From NCBI RefSeq assembly GCF_000715075.1, contig NC_134101.1, positions 153,190,584-153,254,583 on the forward strand: 64,000 nucleotides of DNA. Direction: 5' to 3'. The notes below the pieces were generated by a model, which was not told the origin of the DNA, made no database searches, and saw nothing but the letters and a program-made list of their open reading frames with translations. The translations under genes and the position numbers were made by a program. This document shows positions 11,405 to 22,528 of this stretch, one piece after another (position 1 is the stretch's first letter; every line of letters starts with the position of its first letter). Origin of the DNA: Nicotiana tabacum. Taxonomy: Eukaryota; Streptophyta; Magnoliopsida; Solanales; Solanaceae.

Positions 11405-12479
11405 GTCACGACCCATTTTTCGAACCCGATCGTGATGGCACCTCTCGTAAAGACAAGGCCAGCCAGACCAAAACAGAACACTTCTTTTGAACAGTTAAAT
11501 ATCATAAATAGTTCTAAAATATGATATAATATCCATAATCTGTGGAATTAACAATAACAATAGTAAAAACCATCCCGACACAGCCCAAATCAGGGTGTCA
11601 TAAGTCATGAGCAACTAAGAGAAATCCTAATACAGTCTACTAATCACTAAACCCAATACAATAGTTCTAAGAACATGAAAATGATAAGATAAGGGAGGCA
11701 CGGGGGCTGTGGACGCCAACAGCTACCTCGTGATCTCCGAAACACTGCCTGTACGGGAAGATCAGCACTCAGGAGCGGACTCTACGACGCCTGAATGTGC
11801 ACACACGGTGCAGAGAGTAATGTGAGTACTCTGACCCAGTGAGTAATAATTATAAATAATGGCTGAAATCATGAAAACACGTAAAGGCACAAAGCAATTC
11901 TATATCAAAGCAGTAAAAATCACATAAAGCAGTAAATCAGTGAAGGAGTCAAGTGAAATCTCTTTAAATCAGGTAAAACATGAAATTTAGCAGGTAAATA
12001 ACAAGTAGAAATCCGCCCCTTGGGCACAATATCAATCACTCAGAAGAGTATCAGCTCCTCGGGCTCACTCTCATCACTTAGTGCTCATTCTCAGCTCTTG
12101 ACCCATATATCTCTCATAATAACAGAAATCAGAATAATGGCTGCGGCGTGTAGCCCGATCCGTACATCGCTGCAGTGTGCAACCCGATGCATATAAATAG
12201 TCGGCTGCGCTCACTGAGGGTGTGCAGACTCCGGAGGGGCTCCTACATCCCAAACGCTATATTGCTGCGGCATGCAGCCCGATCCATAACATATATAATA
12301 TCCTCACCATTGGGTTCTCAACCCTTCTCAAACATTAACCTCACAGCCTCTCAGGCACAATAATAGAAGATAGGGATCTCAGCCCACAAATTCCTCTCAT
12401 TTAGGAATAGTATGATAAAACCGGCTTGAAGCATTTAAAATAGATAGAAACATGACAGAGGATATGATTTTTAACAAGT
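11405..12479 (-). mobile_element. Truncated LTR fragment of the element-D family
   Basis: Reverse complement of the 3' part of LTRs like those of D. It ends with GGTGCCATCACGA and GGGTCGTGAC, matching D's LTR end. It carries the GGATCGGGCTGCATGC-type repeats (12140-12290) and the block for ACTCACATTACTC (about 11817-11835) found near 36610 in D. No primer site follows the end, so it is a solo or truncated LTR. It stops at about 12480 where B's 3' LTR begins, also truncated. No gene. Confidence 0.6.
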
Positions 12480-15400
12480 ATAGTGAATGTAAAGGGGGTG
12501 TCCTAGGTTTTTTTATAATATGGATCACATCAATGCAATAACTGGTATGACACTCCTAAAAGAGGGGCTACACGTGGTTCTAGCGCACCGATCATCATAT
12601 CCATATCTACTCTTTCCCACCCCGTGAAGGTAATTAAAGCGAGGGTTAGTCTCAACCCCTATTGCATGTTGTTACCTACTCCTTCCTACCAGTCCTGAAG
12701 GAATTTAGGACTCATATCCTATAAAGGGGGTTCTAGGCAGACCCTCAAGTTTAAAGGTAAAATACTAAGGTGACATATAATAAACAAGTAGGACTTTAAT
12801 TAAAGGGAGCATGAAAGACTAGTGAAAGGCTCAGATATACCTCCACACACAGTACACATAAACAGCATGACTCATACACAATTAAGGTCAAAATTCAGAT
12901 CCTAAGCATGGTATCTAAATGATACAGCAGAGTCAGATTGATAACATGACCCAGAGAAGAAGTCCTAAGCAAGCTTGCCTACTAATTTTAACATGTTGAC
13001 AGTTAAACATTAATCACAAAGACAGTTCTGATTTTATTTTAAAGTTGATTACGTAAGACTTGCCTAAGCATAAAATAATATGCAGCAATTACTAGAATTA
13101 TAAAAAAACAGTTTGGAAGTTATTTTACCTAAAGCATGTTGTTATAAACGTTGCAAAGACATGCAGGGATTGTCACCAGTTTCACTTAAATAGGATAATC
13201 AAACATGAGACTGTTTTATGTCCTTTTTCATGCATCAGTAGTTTAACTAGGTGTGACTGAGCGAGTGTGAACAAGATCCTAAAACAGGGTATCTAACGTG
13301 CACATATGAAAACGCAGAATGATTGCAGAATTCCTAAAGCATGATTTCTAAATGCCAAAAGAGTTATAGCGTGGCTTCAGGAGTTGCAGGAGCAACAATT
13401 TTATGTTGATGCTATTATTTAGCCTAAAGCAGGATTTCTAAGTGGTAAAGTGATGCCAAATGAGATGCTGAAACAGTAAACCTAAGAACATGGTATCTAA
13501 TGCATGACATGCTTTGAATGGGTTGATCTTACACATGGATTCTAATGCACATATAGGAAATGTAAACCTAAGACATGGTTTCTACCCATTGATGTTGATA
13601 GCATACATAACTACCCTCCCCTTTTCACTAGCTAGCCCAATACTTGTTTAAAACAGATTATTACAGACCAATACTAAAATAAATTACATAAGTAGAAAAG
13701 AAAAATAAAAATCTACACTATAGAGAGCCTGAAAACAGGCCCAGATTTTCAGCACCTGATTACGACTTCCTCTCTGAGTTATGTAATAAATCTAACTCCA
13801 ACACCTCAAATACCAAGATTGTTTCATAGCCTTTCTCATATCCAGGTGTGTCAGAGTTCCCTAAGGACCTCAAGGGATCCCGGGCAGTACTCACACCTAG
13901 AGTTCATGGCCAAGATAGAGTAAGTGCAGTGTGAAAAGGCTAGCTTTCGTGTGTCCAAGTTCAGAGGGAGCTTAAGGGTCCCAAGGCAAGGCTAACACAA
14001 AAGGGGCAGAACTTAGTGGTCTAAGAGTAGAGTGAGAGTGCTTGACATAGTGCTGAAAAGATTTAAGCAGGAAAACAGTTTGAAAGACTTGTTTGAAATA
14101 GTTTTGTAAAACAACAAGGGGGAGTTGTTCAATATGGTAGTTTTGAAAAGAGAGCAGAGTAATAGTACAAACACATCACCCAAAATAGGTTAACACATAA
14201 CCAGGGAATATAGGACCAAGGCAGGTTCAACAACCACAAACAGAGGTAGTGGGATTTGGGGACACATAGGTCACATAAGTAAATACATAGTTGCAGGAGT
14301 ACTTAAGTATAGAATCAACAATATGCTAAAGGGGTTAGAGAACCTTAGATTTAACACAGAATCATGTAACTTCAGGATATCCAACTATTGTGCACAGAGA
14401 GGTTTATGCTAGAAATCAGAGAAACACAAGTAGGGAAGGGCCACATTGGGGTATATCAGGAGGGGGAATGGCCCTTTTTAAAAATGATGAGTCTAAGAGA
14501 GGGGAGACCTTCAGAAGCATGCTGATGGACTGATGAAGTAAAGGTATCAATTGCAAGTTGAATCAACAGAACCGTAAGTAAAAACATACTAGAAACATGA
14601 TGAAATGGAACAGTAAAAGAAACACATTGTTTTGAAACTTGGATTGAAATCAGAACATACCGGTAAAGAAGTAAACACAATGTGAGGGGCAATAGAGTAG
14701 AGTAATCAGCCTTGGCTTGCAGCCGACTGACTTAAAACAATAGCAAATAACCAGAGAAAAGAGAGAGCAGAAGAGTGCTTTTTTTTGTGTGAGAGAGGGT
14801 TTTGAACTACTGTGTTCGTATGTAATGAAAAAAGAAGATAGTATATATAATAGTTTGAAAGCTAGGTAGAAAATAAGTCAAGAATCATAGTTCAGCAACA
14901 ATTATGGAACTATGTACTAATTAGAATCAAGTCAATATAAGTACTTCCCTTTAATTAAGGAGTTAAGTAACAAAATAAGGAAAGAAATCAATGTACGACC
15001 AATAAGGACAAACTTCAAATACATCAGGTAATTAGGGCTAAGTTCATAAGGTTCTAATTAAGGAAATAACATAAGAATCAATCAACAGCATAGTCAATCA
15101 CGTAATAAGGCAAGAGAATGATTTAAAGGTCAGAAATCAGCAAAGGTATCAATAACAGGAAATCAGTAAAAGGTATCAATCACAGAAGACCAAGGATTTA
15201 ACTAAAATAGTACTAATTACAAGAAATTACCACAAATTTCTATCAACGAACAAAGTAAACACGATATAGGCAGGAGAAGCAAAATCAGAAACCCAAATGA
15301 GCACGAGGAGGTAGAAAATCATAGAAGCTCAGAACATATGCAGGAGAAACAGGTATACATACCAATAAGATAAGCAAAGATAGTTCCAGAACCCTGGATA

Positions 15401-16664
15401 AAACCAAAATAATTAGGGTTTTCAACATGATGAATCAGGTAAAAGAAAAACTTAAATAGACCGTTTAAACATAGTAAAAATCACATGATAATACTGAAAA
15501 TCAGAGGAGAAGTCATTTTAAAAAGGGGTTAAGAAACCCTAGTCTTGAAGACGAAGAGTTACTTTAGAAAAATCAGAAAAATCCGTTGAGGAAAACAACA
15601 AAAGCTCATAATATACACAGATCTAAGATAAATCTAAAAGAAATCGGTAAATCTTAAGAGTTAGGGTTTCAAAGAACCCAAAGAAGATGAGAATACCTTA
15701 AAATGTTACCGGTTTTAGTCAGAAAAGTCATAGATCTTACTCGAACGGCCGGAGGTGGCCGAAAAATGGCATGAAGGACAATGGGTAGGAGTTGAACCAC
15801 TCCAGGTTCACCTGAGGAACTCAGGGTAGTGTCAAACAGGCGTGGGGTGAAGCAGAGGCCAGGAAATGATGAGAGGCCATGGTTTCCAGCAAGGGAGGTG
15901 GTCGGAGAAGGTGGACAGGGTTCATCGGAGAGGACGGGAGAAGAGAAGGTTCTAGAGACAACCAGAGATAGAGAGAGGGTGATAGAGAGACCGGTTGAGA
16001 GAGAATGAGATGAGGGAGGGGGTCTGCGAGACGGGGTAGTCATTAGGGGGTTAAATTAGGAAGGGGCTGATCTGGATCGTTGATTCAAAATAATCAACTG
16101 CTCAGATGGAATGGGGATTGGGCCGGGTAGGATATTGTATTAGGATTGGGGTCTGGTGGGTTATTTAATTCCGACTAGGTTTATATAGGTTATAATTTAA
16201 ATAAGAATGGCTAATTGTTAAATACCCATCAAAATTAGATAATTAATTAATAAAAATAGCTAATAATTAGATAAAATAAAATTAATGCTAAATAGGTGAA
16301 ATTAAGGTAAATAAATAATATTTAAAATATAAAATGACTGATTATTGAATTAAAATAGCATAAAGATTCAATTAGGCTATAATTGCAAAATTGTTGTAAT
16401 TATAGCCAAACAATGCCAAATTGGCTAATTTGTAAAATAATTAAATCCTAATAGGATTAAAAATGATATATTGTGCTAAGAAATACTTTAAAATTACTTG
16501 TAATGTAATTTATGAATAATTATGGGATATAAAGTACTGAATAAATTAAAAAAATAAATTAATAATATGAAAAATTATGGAAAAATACCAATTATTATAA
16601 AAAGTGATTTTGAAGGTACATATGACAATTTAAAAATAGTTTGAGGAAAAATTGGATATCAACA
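12480..16664 (-). repeat. 3' LTR of element B (outer end truncated)
   Basis: On the minus strand it starts TGTTGATATCC at 16664, right after the polypurine tract, and runs to about 12480. The first 390 or so bases present in the 5' LTR (31532-31920) have no clear match here, so the outer end is missing. It contains a CT-rich block (15880-16030), a TATA-like box (14841-14850) and a spaced series of CATG-containing motifs (12897-13590). Short open frames inside (for example 15669-16043) are not conserved in the sister LTR and are not genes. Confidence 0.8.
14841..14850 (-). promoter_or_regulatory. Candidate TATA box of LTR B
   Basis: The minus strand reads TTATATATAC. Roughly 60-100 bases downstream it is followed by a CT-rich leader (14740-14800: CTCTCTCACAC and CTGCTCTCTC). 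The matching part of the 5' LTR has been deleted. Assignment by sequence pattern only. Confidence 0.45.
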
Positions 16665-16679
16665 GCTGCCCCTCTGTAC
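16665..16679 (-). other. Polypurine tract of element B
   Basis: The minus strand reads GTACAGAGGGGCAGC immediately before the LTR start TGTTGATATCC. The position and purine content fit the plus-strand primer. Confidence 0.75.
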
Positions 16680-16774
16680 TCGGGAAGGATGAAAGAGTTG
16701 TCGGGTAAAGATATGATGGCCAATTTTGACCGAGTAGAACGATTTAAAGAGCTTTAGGCTGCACCCTGGTTTCT

Positions 16775-16826
16775 GAGTTGCCTACGTATCCTTGATTTTA
16801 CAGGAATTAGGCCATATGTAGTTTAG
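16775..16826 (-). promoter_or_regulatory. Conserved Tat stem-loop, copy 4 (element B, near 3' LTR)
   Basis: Sense strand: outer arm CTACA, TAATT, inner arm CCT, loop GTAAAATCA, inner arm AGG, then ATACGTAGGCAACTC. It is the most degraded outer arm (4 pairs) and lies about 100 bases before the polypurine tract. Confidence 0.5.
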
Positions 16827-17079
16827 GATCCATCGGCGGAGTATACCGATGAAGCCATTTCAAGAACGGACGCAACAACTAGGGTTGGGTGAGTGAACGG
16901 TTTACGGGAACGGTTAGGTTTGATATGGCTTGAGGAAACTGGAGCGGGATCGTTCTTGCTAGGATAGCCGTTGCTCGCCATCTTACTTGCAAATAGAAGC
17001 AACACAAGCGTATACTGTGCATAAATTTAAACATGATACAAATTTCCGTCGGACCATGAACGTTGTCTTTAGACGGTTA

Positions 17080-17290
17080 GGAATGGCATCTTCAGACTAT
17101 GATGTTCTAGGCCATGGGTTGCTTGATGCAGGATTCGTAGGCCATGAAATGATGTTCTCGGGCTATGAGGATGGTACCTTCGTACCATGACGCCTTTGAA
17201 TAATGATATGCAAAATATTGAAAGAGATCCTCAGGCCATGACATGGTGTTCTCGGGATATGAAGATGGTGCCTTCGAACGATGACGTCAT
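17080..17290 (-). repeat. Short degenerate repeats in B 3' region
   Basis: Three imperfect copies of a block around TGGTGTTCTCGGGCTATGA and GGTACCTTCGTACCATGACG (about 17090, 17150 and 17240). No frame stays open across them. Confidence 0.55.
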
Positions 17291-17479
17291 TAGATGAGTT
17301 GGCGATATTTTAGCCCATGAAGGATGCAGTAGTATGATGCGGACAAGATAGAGCCCAGTCTTGCGAATTGAAGGGTAGAGCTTAGCCCGTAAGAGAAGCG
17401 AGATAAATAGTGTTTAGGATAGCGCTTAGTTTCGAAGAAAATTGGAGGTAGAGCTTAGCCTCGAAAGGTAGGAGAGTAG

Positions 17480-18180
17480 CCTTATGCAAAGATGCGAATG
17501 CAGGTGGAGGTAGAGCCTAATCTCGGAAAGCAAAATGGTAGCCTTATGCAAATTGGCAGGCATAATAGTAGCCTTTTGCAATGCAGATGCAGATGGAGGT
17601 AGAGCTTAACCTCGGAAGTCAGAATGGTAGCCTTATACAGATTGAAAGGCAGAATAGTAGCCTTATGCAATATAAATACAGATGGAGACAGCGTTTAGTC
17701 TCGGAAGGCAGAATGGTAACCTTATGCAGATTGGAAGGCATAATAGTAGCCTTATGCAATGCATTTGTAGACGGAGACAACATTTAGTCTCGAAAGGCAG
17801 AATGGTAGCCTTATGCAGACTGGAAGGCAGAATAGTAGCCTTATGCAATGCAGATGCAGATGCAGGTAGAGCTTAACCTTGGAAGGCAGAATGACATCCT
17901 TATGCAGACTGGAAGGCAGAATAGTAGCCTCATGCAATGCAAATATAGATGGAGACAACATTTTGTCTTGTAAGGTAGAATGGTAGCCTTATGTAGATTG
18001 GAAGGAAGAATAGTAGCCTTATGCAATAAAGATGCAGATGGAAGTAGAGCTTAACCTCGGAAGGCAGAATTGTAGCCTTATGCAGATTAGAAGGCAGAAT
18101 AGTAGCCTTATGCAATGCAAATGCAGATGGAGACAATGTTTAGTCTCGGAAGGCAGAATGATAGCCTTATGCAAGAAATA
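17480..18180. repeat. 89-bp tandem array, about 8 copies, element B
   Basis: The unit contains GGAAGGCAGAATGGTAGCC, TTATGCAGATTGGAAGGC, AATAGTAGCCTTATGCAATG and GCAGATGGAGGTAGAGC. Matching points recur every 89 bases (for example 17663, 17752, 17841, 17930). Inside each unit the phrase GGCAGAATRGTAGCCTTATG occurs twice, so there is a half-unit substructure. Because 89 is not a multiple of 3, the short open frames seen here rotate and do not encode a repeat protein. It lies between integrase and the 3' LTR. Confidence 0.9.
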
Positions 18181-18409
18181 AGATAACAAATGACAGTAGA
18201 GTTTTCTTAGTTGATAGCAGATTACGACATTGTGATTATTGGGAACATTGTGACATACGGAACATCACTAGTGTGTGCTGATAGCAAATGTTGGTAAGTG
18301 CAACGGTTTTAAAAATCGTATTTTGAACAATGTTTGTCCCATGTGCATACAATATGTCTAATGATTTCACAATCTTAGTTCTTGAATCCGAAGAAAAATC
18401 GTGAGTTAA

Positions 18410-18425
18410 GGGGGGGGGGGGGGGG
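18410..18425. repeat. G16 homopolymer
   Basis: Sixteen consecutive G on the plus strand (C16 on B's sense strand). It is long enough for exact length to be uncertain from sequencing. Confidence 0.85.
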
Positions 18426-18642
18426 TAGTTCGTATCCCCGCTGGCTTTTGCTTAACTCATTCGGCATTGATCTGGTGATATCGTCTGCATTATTAGCTTA
18501 GCGCTGCTAAACAAAGCAGTTTCAATAATAACATGCATGATTTTGTAAAAGTATGACATAAATGAAAAATAACTTTTAGATGAACCGACGACTGTGACGT
18601 AGTTCAAGACATTGCAACCTCTCCTGCTATGGAATTTTCAGG

Positions 18643-18762
18643 GTCCTACTCAAAATTCTGCCCCAGTTTGATGGGTTGACATTTCTAACTGTTGCTCGTG
18701 TGGCGATCAGTTGAAATTACTTCCGAATTTTGAGGGTCCTCCTCAAAATTCTGCCCCAATTT
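18643..18762 (-). repeat. Duplicated polypurine-like block in B 3' region
   Basis: The phrase AGGGTCCTACTCAAAATTCT then GCCCCAGTTT (18642-18669) recurs about 92 bases later as AGGGTCCTCCTCAAAATTCT then GCCCCAATTT (18734-18762). On the sense strand each gives an AAACTGGGGCAGAATTTTGA-type tract like those of element A, well upstream of the true tract at 16665. Confidence 0.6.
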
Positions 18763-18805
18763 CCAATTGCGGGGGAAAATGAAATTTTATTGCATTATGA
18801 CCGCA

Positions 18806-18856
18806 AGGGCTGCCTACGTATCCCCTCTTAAATGGGAATCAGGTCAGGCGTAGTTC
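18806..18856 (-). promoter_or_regulatory. Conserved Tat stem-loop, copy 5 (element B, after integrase)
   Basis: Sense strand: outer arm CTACG, TGATT, inner arm CCC, loop ATTTAAGA, inner arm GGG, then GATACGTAGGCAGCC with outer arm CGTAG. It begins about 30 bases after the end of the integrase reading frame. Best-formed copy: 6 contiguous inner pairs counting one G-T. Confidence 0.65.
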
Positions 18857-18886
18857 AATTTACATAATATAAGGAAAGCATAACAA

Positions 18887-20200
18887 TTACACATAGTAAT
18901 GCTTACTGTATCTGAATTGATCGGCTTTGGCCAGACTTTCCCGTCCATTTCTGCAAGTATGAGGGCTCCTCCTGTCAAAACCCAGTGAACCATGAATGGA
19001 CCCTACCAGTTGGGAGAGAACTTCCTTTTGGCTTCATCTTGATGCGCAAAATTTTTCTTTAACACCAGCTGCCTTGGTGTGAACTGTCTTGGCTTGACTC
19101 TTTTGTTGAAGTCTCTGGACATTCTGTTCTGATAGAGTTGACCATGGAAGACTGTATTCATTCTCTTTCCATCTATAAGGGCTAGTTTTACAGAACGACT
19201 TTTTACCCACTCTACATCGTCGAGCTCAACTTCTTGTATGATCATTAGGGAAGGAATTTCTACCTCAGCGGGAATGACAACCTCTGTATCGTAAACCAGC
19301 ATATAGAGGGTTTCCCTGGTTGATGTGTGGACTTGGTGCGATACCCTAATATAGCAAATGATAACTTTCCGTGCCAGTGTCTGTGATTCTTTATCATTTT
19401 CCTCAATATCTTCTTGATATTCTTGTTGGCGGCTTCTACAACTCCATTCATATGAGGTCTGTAGGATGTGGAATTCTTGTGTTTGATCTTAAAAGTTTCG
19501 CACATAGCTTTCATGAAGTCATTGTTGAGGTTGGAGCCATTATCGGTAATGATTGACTCTGGAATTCCGAATCAACAAACAATGCGGTCGCGGACAAAGT
19601 CTGTCACAAATTTTTTAGTCACTACTTTGTAAGATGATGCTTCGACCCATTTGGTGAAATAGTCGATGGCTACTAGGATAAACCTGTGTCCGGTGGAAGC
19701 AGCATGCTCGATTGATCCAATAATGTCCATTCCCTAAGCGGCGAACGGCCACGGTGAGCTTGTTGTGTTAAGCTCGCTTGGAGGTACCTTTATCATGTCT
19801 GCATGTATCTGGCAGCGGTGGCATTTTCGGACATACTGGATGCAGTCAGTTTCCATAGTCATCCAACATTAACCAACCCGGAGTATCTTCTTTTCTAAGA
19901 CAAAATCGTTCATATGTAGACCGCAGGTCCAAGCATGAATTTCCTCTAGTAGCCTAGATGCTTCCTTTGCGTCGACATATCTTAATAATCCTAAATCGGG
20001 AGTCCTCCTATACATGATTCCTCTGTTGTGAAAGAAGTTGTTGGACAATCTCGCAAGTGTGCCTTTCTGAGTAGGATTCGCAAGCTCCGGGTACTCTCCT
20101 TTTGCTAAAGATTCCTTGATATCATGAAACCAAGGCTTTACGTCTGCTTCGTCTTCAATAAGGGCACAGTAAGCTGGCTGATTGTGGATTTTCACTGGAA
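18887..20200 (-). pseudogene. Integrase pseudogene of element B
   Basis: Integrase inserts the cDNA copy into the genome. The zinc-binding region is near 19890-19990 (HAWTCGLHMNDF) with its CHRCQ half near 19820. The catalytic core shows GMDIIG (19720s), TDNGSN (19540s) and NGVVEAANK (19440s), giving D, D and E. The C-terminal part has the GPF motif near 18995 and ends near 18887 with INSDTV. Breaks: TAG at 19734-19736 where Trp is expected, TGA at 19572-19574 where Arg is expected, TAG near 19000 where Gln is expected, frameshifts near 19300 and 19865, and a 1-base loss close to the stop. Nonsense changes are C-to-T or G-to-A transitions. E's copy (61815-63156) shows the intact order. Confidence 0.85.
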
Positions 20201-20269
20201 TGGGATCAATAAAATTGTTGTCGGAATGTTTATCATAGATGATACGGTAGCCAATGCATCGACGAACTT

Positions 20270-22067
20270 ATTCTAGATTCTGGGAACATGCTGGAATTCC
20301 GTCTTCGTGAACCTCTTTCTCAATTCCTGTACATGATGCAGATACGGGAGTATCTTGGAGTTCTTGGTCATCCATTCTCCTCGTACCTGATGTATAAGTA
20401 AGTCTGAATCTCCAATCACTAGCAGCTCTTGAATGTTCATGTCAATGGCCATTTTGAAATCTAAGATGCATGCGTCATACTTGGCCATATTGTTAGTGCA
20501 GGAGAACCTGAGTTTGTCAGACACCGGATAATGTTGACCGTTTTATGATATTAGGACTGCTCCTATGCCAGCTCCTTTGAAGTTTGTTACTCCATCGAAG
20601 AACATTATCCAACTGTCATAGGATTTTGCAATGTCTTTTCCTATGAATGATACCTTATCATCAGGAAAATACATTTTCAGTGGTTCATATCCTCCATCCA
20701 CGGGGTTTTCAGCAAGGTGGTCTGCCAGTGCCTGTCCCTTGGCCGCTTTTTGAGTTACGTAAACAATGACGAACTCACTCAACAGGATTTTCCACTTGAC
20801 TAGCTTGCCGGTGGGTATGGGCTTCTGAAAGATGTACTTCAAGGGATCCATTCTCGATATGAGATATGTAGTATAGGCGTAGAAGTAATGTCTCAGCTTC
20901 TGAGCTACCCAAGTCAAAGCACAACAGGTGTGTCCAATAGAGAATATCGGGCCTCATATGGGGTGAAGTTCTTACTGAGATAATAAATGGCTTGTTACTT
21001 CCTCCGTGTTCCATCATGTTGCCCCAGAATGCAGCCGAAAGCTCCATCTAACACTGCAAGGTAGAGTAATAAGGGTCTACCTGGCTCGGCCGGGACTAAG
21101 ACTGGTGGTGTTGACAAGTACTCCTTGATTTTATCGAAGGCCTTTTGGCAGTCATAGGTCCATTTGGTGGAGGCTTCTGTCTTTCACATCTTAAAGATTG
21201 GCTCACAGATAACTGTAGATTGTGCTATGAATCGGCTGATGTAGTTAAGCCTTCCCAAGAAAATCATCACATCCTTCTTGTTCCTTGGTGGTGGTAGTTC
21301 TTGAATGGCTTTGACCTTCGATGGGTCCAGTTCTATTCCTTGGAGGCTCATAATAAACCCAAACAATTTCCTAGCAGGAACCCTAAATGCGCACTTTGCG
21401 AGGTTTAGTTTCAGGTTGTATCTCCACATTTTATCAAAGAACTTCCTCAGATCTTCTATGTGGTCAATGGGCTTCTTGGATTTGATAATGACATCATCCA
21501 CATATACCTCTATCTCCTTGTGTATCATATCATGGAAAATGGTAGTCATGGACCTCATGTAAGTGGCCCCTGCATTCATTAGGCCAAATGACATCATCTT
21601 ATAACAGTACACTCCCACGGCGTAATGAAAGCTGTTTTCTCAGCATCTTCTGCATCCATCCAGATCTGATGATAACCAATGAAGCAATCTACGAATGACT
21701 GTAGCTCATGCTTGGCGCAATTGTCAATCAGGATGTGTATATTTGGCAAATGGAAGTCGTCTTTTGGACTGTCCTGGTTGAGATCCCGGTAGTCGACACA
21801 GACTCTGACCTTCCCATCCTTTTTTGGCACTGGCACAATGTTGGCTAACTATGTCGGGTATTCTACTACCCTGAAAACCTTAGCGTTGATCTGTTTGGTG
21901 ACTTCTTCTTTGATTTTCAAACTCATATCAAGCTTGAACTTTCTGAGCTTTTTCTTCACTAGTGGACACATTGGATCGGTTGGCAGTTTGTAGGCCACAA
22001 TAGACGTACTCAAACCAGTCATGTCATCATACGACCAGGCGAATGCCCGTTTGTTGCGCTGTCTCAT
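20270..22067 (-). pseudogene. Reverse transcriptase and dual RNase H pseudogene of element B
   Basis: RT begins near 22067 with AFAWSYDDMTGL. It has VRVCVDYRDLN (21790s), SFVDCFIGYHQI (21690s) and YVDDVIIKS (21500s), so all three RT catalytic aspartates are visible. The RT-linked RNase H follows (about 21050-20700: YLSKNFTPYE, DPLKYIFQKP, QALADHLAE). A second, archaeal-type RNase H runs 20620-20255 (MFFDGVTN, NNMAKYDACIL, IGDSDLL, FVDALAT). Here the usual Glu of the AEY motif is Lys, which should kill that domain. Breaks: TGA near 21184, TAA near 20998, frameshifts near 21600, 21840 and 20920, and TAG near 20270. Two RNase H domains place it in the Tat lineage. Confidence 0.87.
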
Positions 22068-22079
22068 TGCATGTCACAG

Positions 22080-22302
22080 TCATTGGTTCATCAAGACAAG
22101 TAATAGTAATGTTGTATTGGTAAAGCAAGGAGAGAAAATGATAGCAATAAATATTAATTCATAAGAAAAATAAAAAAATGCATTTGATAAATTGAATAAC
22201 TATTTTGAACATTGAATATATTATTGCGGGAATTGAAAAATGCGAAAAAAATCATTTAGTAAATAAAACAGTTAATAATGCTTGTTTTAGCCTTGCTACC
22301 CC
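22080..22302 (-). other. Candidate intron between protease and RT, element B
   Basis: On the minus strand a GGTAGCAAG donor-like site near 22302 is followed by about 220 AT-rich bases with no coding similarity. The stretch ends with a pyrimidine-rich region (TTTTCTCTCCTTGC) and CAG-type acceptors shortly before the RT frame. Ogre-type elements are known to carry an intron at this place. Exact splice sites are not certain. Confidence 0.45.
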
Positions 22303-22528
22303 GAGGCTCGTTGGGCTTTGGTTGTTGTGATAGTCCAATTCTCGAGATGCGTTCCTCTACTCACAGCTTGTATGGAAGGACCTTCCTCCCTCCTCCTCGA
22401 GAATAACGCAACAGTCCATATCACTGTACTATAGAAACAAGTTCTTCACTACTGCAAGTTCTTCTTCTTCATCTGACCCATAAATAATGTCGGCATATTG
22501 GAAGGTCTGCTCCAGATGCAGTATTGGC
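22303..22528 (-). pseudogene. pol linker of element B, part 2 (after hAT insertion)
   Basis: The minus strand encodes an acidic linker in one frame (for example ADIIYGSDEEEELAVVKNLF). It continues the frame broken off at 26923 by the hAT element. No catalytic motif. It joins protease to RT in the polyprotein. Confidence 0.55.

Noticed and set aside
15669..16043. A 124-codon open frame in LTR B as a gene
   Set aside because: The sister LTR (45398-45697) shares the DNA but not the reading frame, so it is a low-stop CT-rich stretch.
17482..18136. A family of small HKATILPSNLHKATILP-type proteins
   Set aside because: They are translations of the 89-bp array in rotating frames; no start, signal or conservation supports them.
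18806..18856. tRNA-like structure in the conserved block
   Set aside because: No acceptor stem, anticodon arm or GGTTCGAATCC-type arm can be drawn; only the two nested stems fit.
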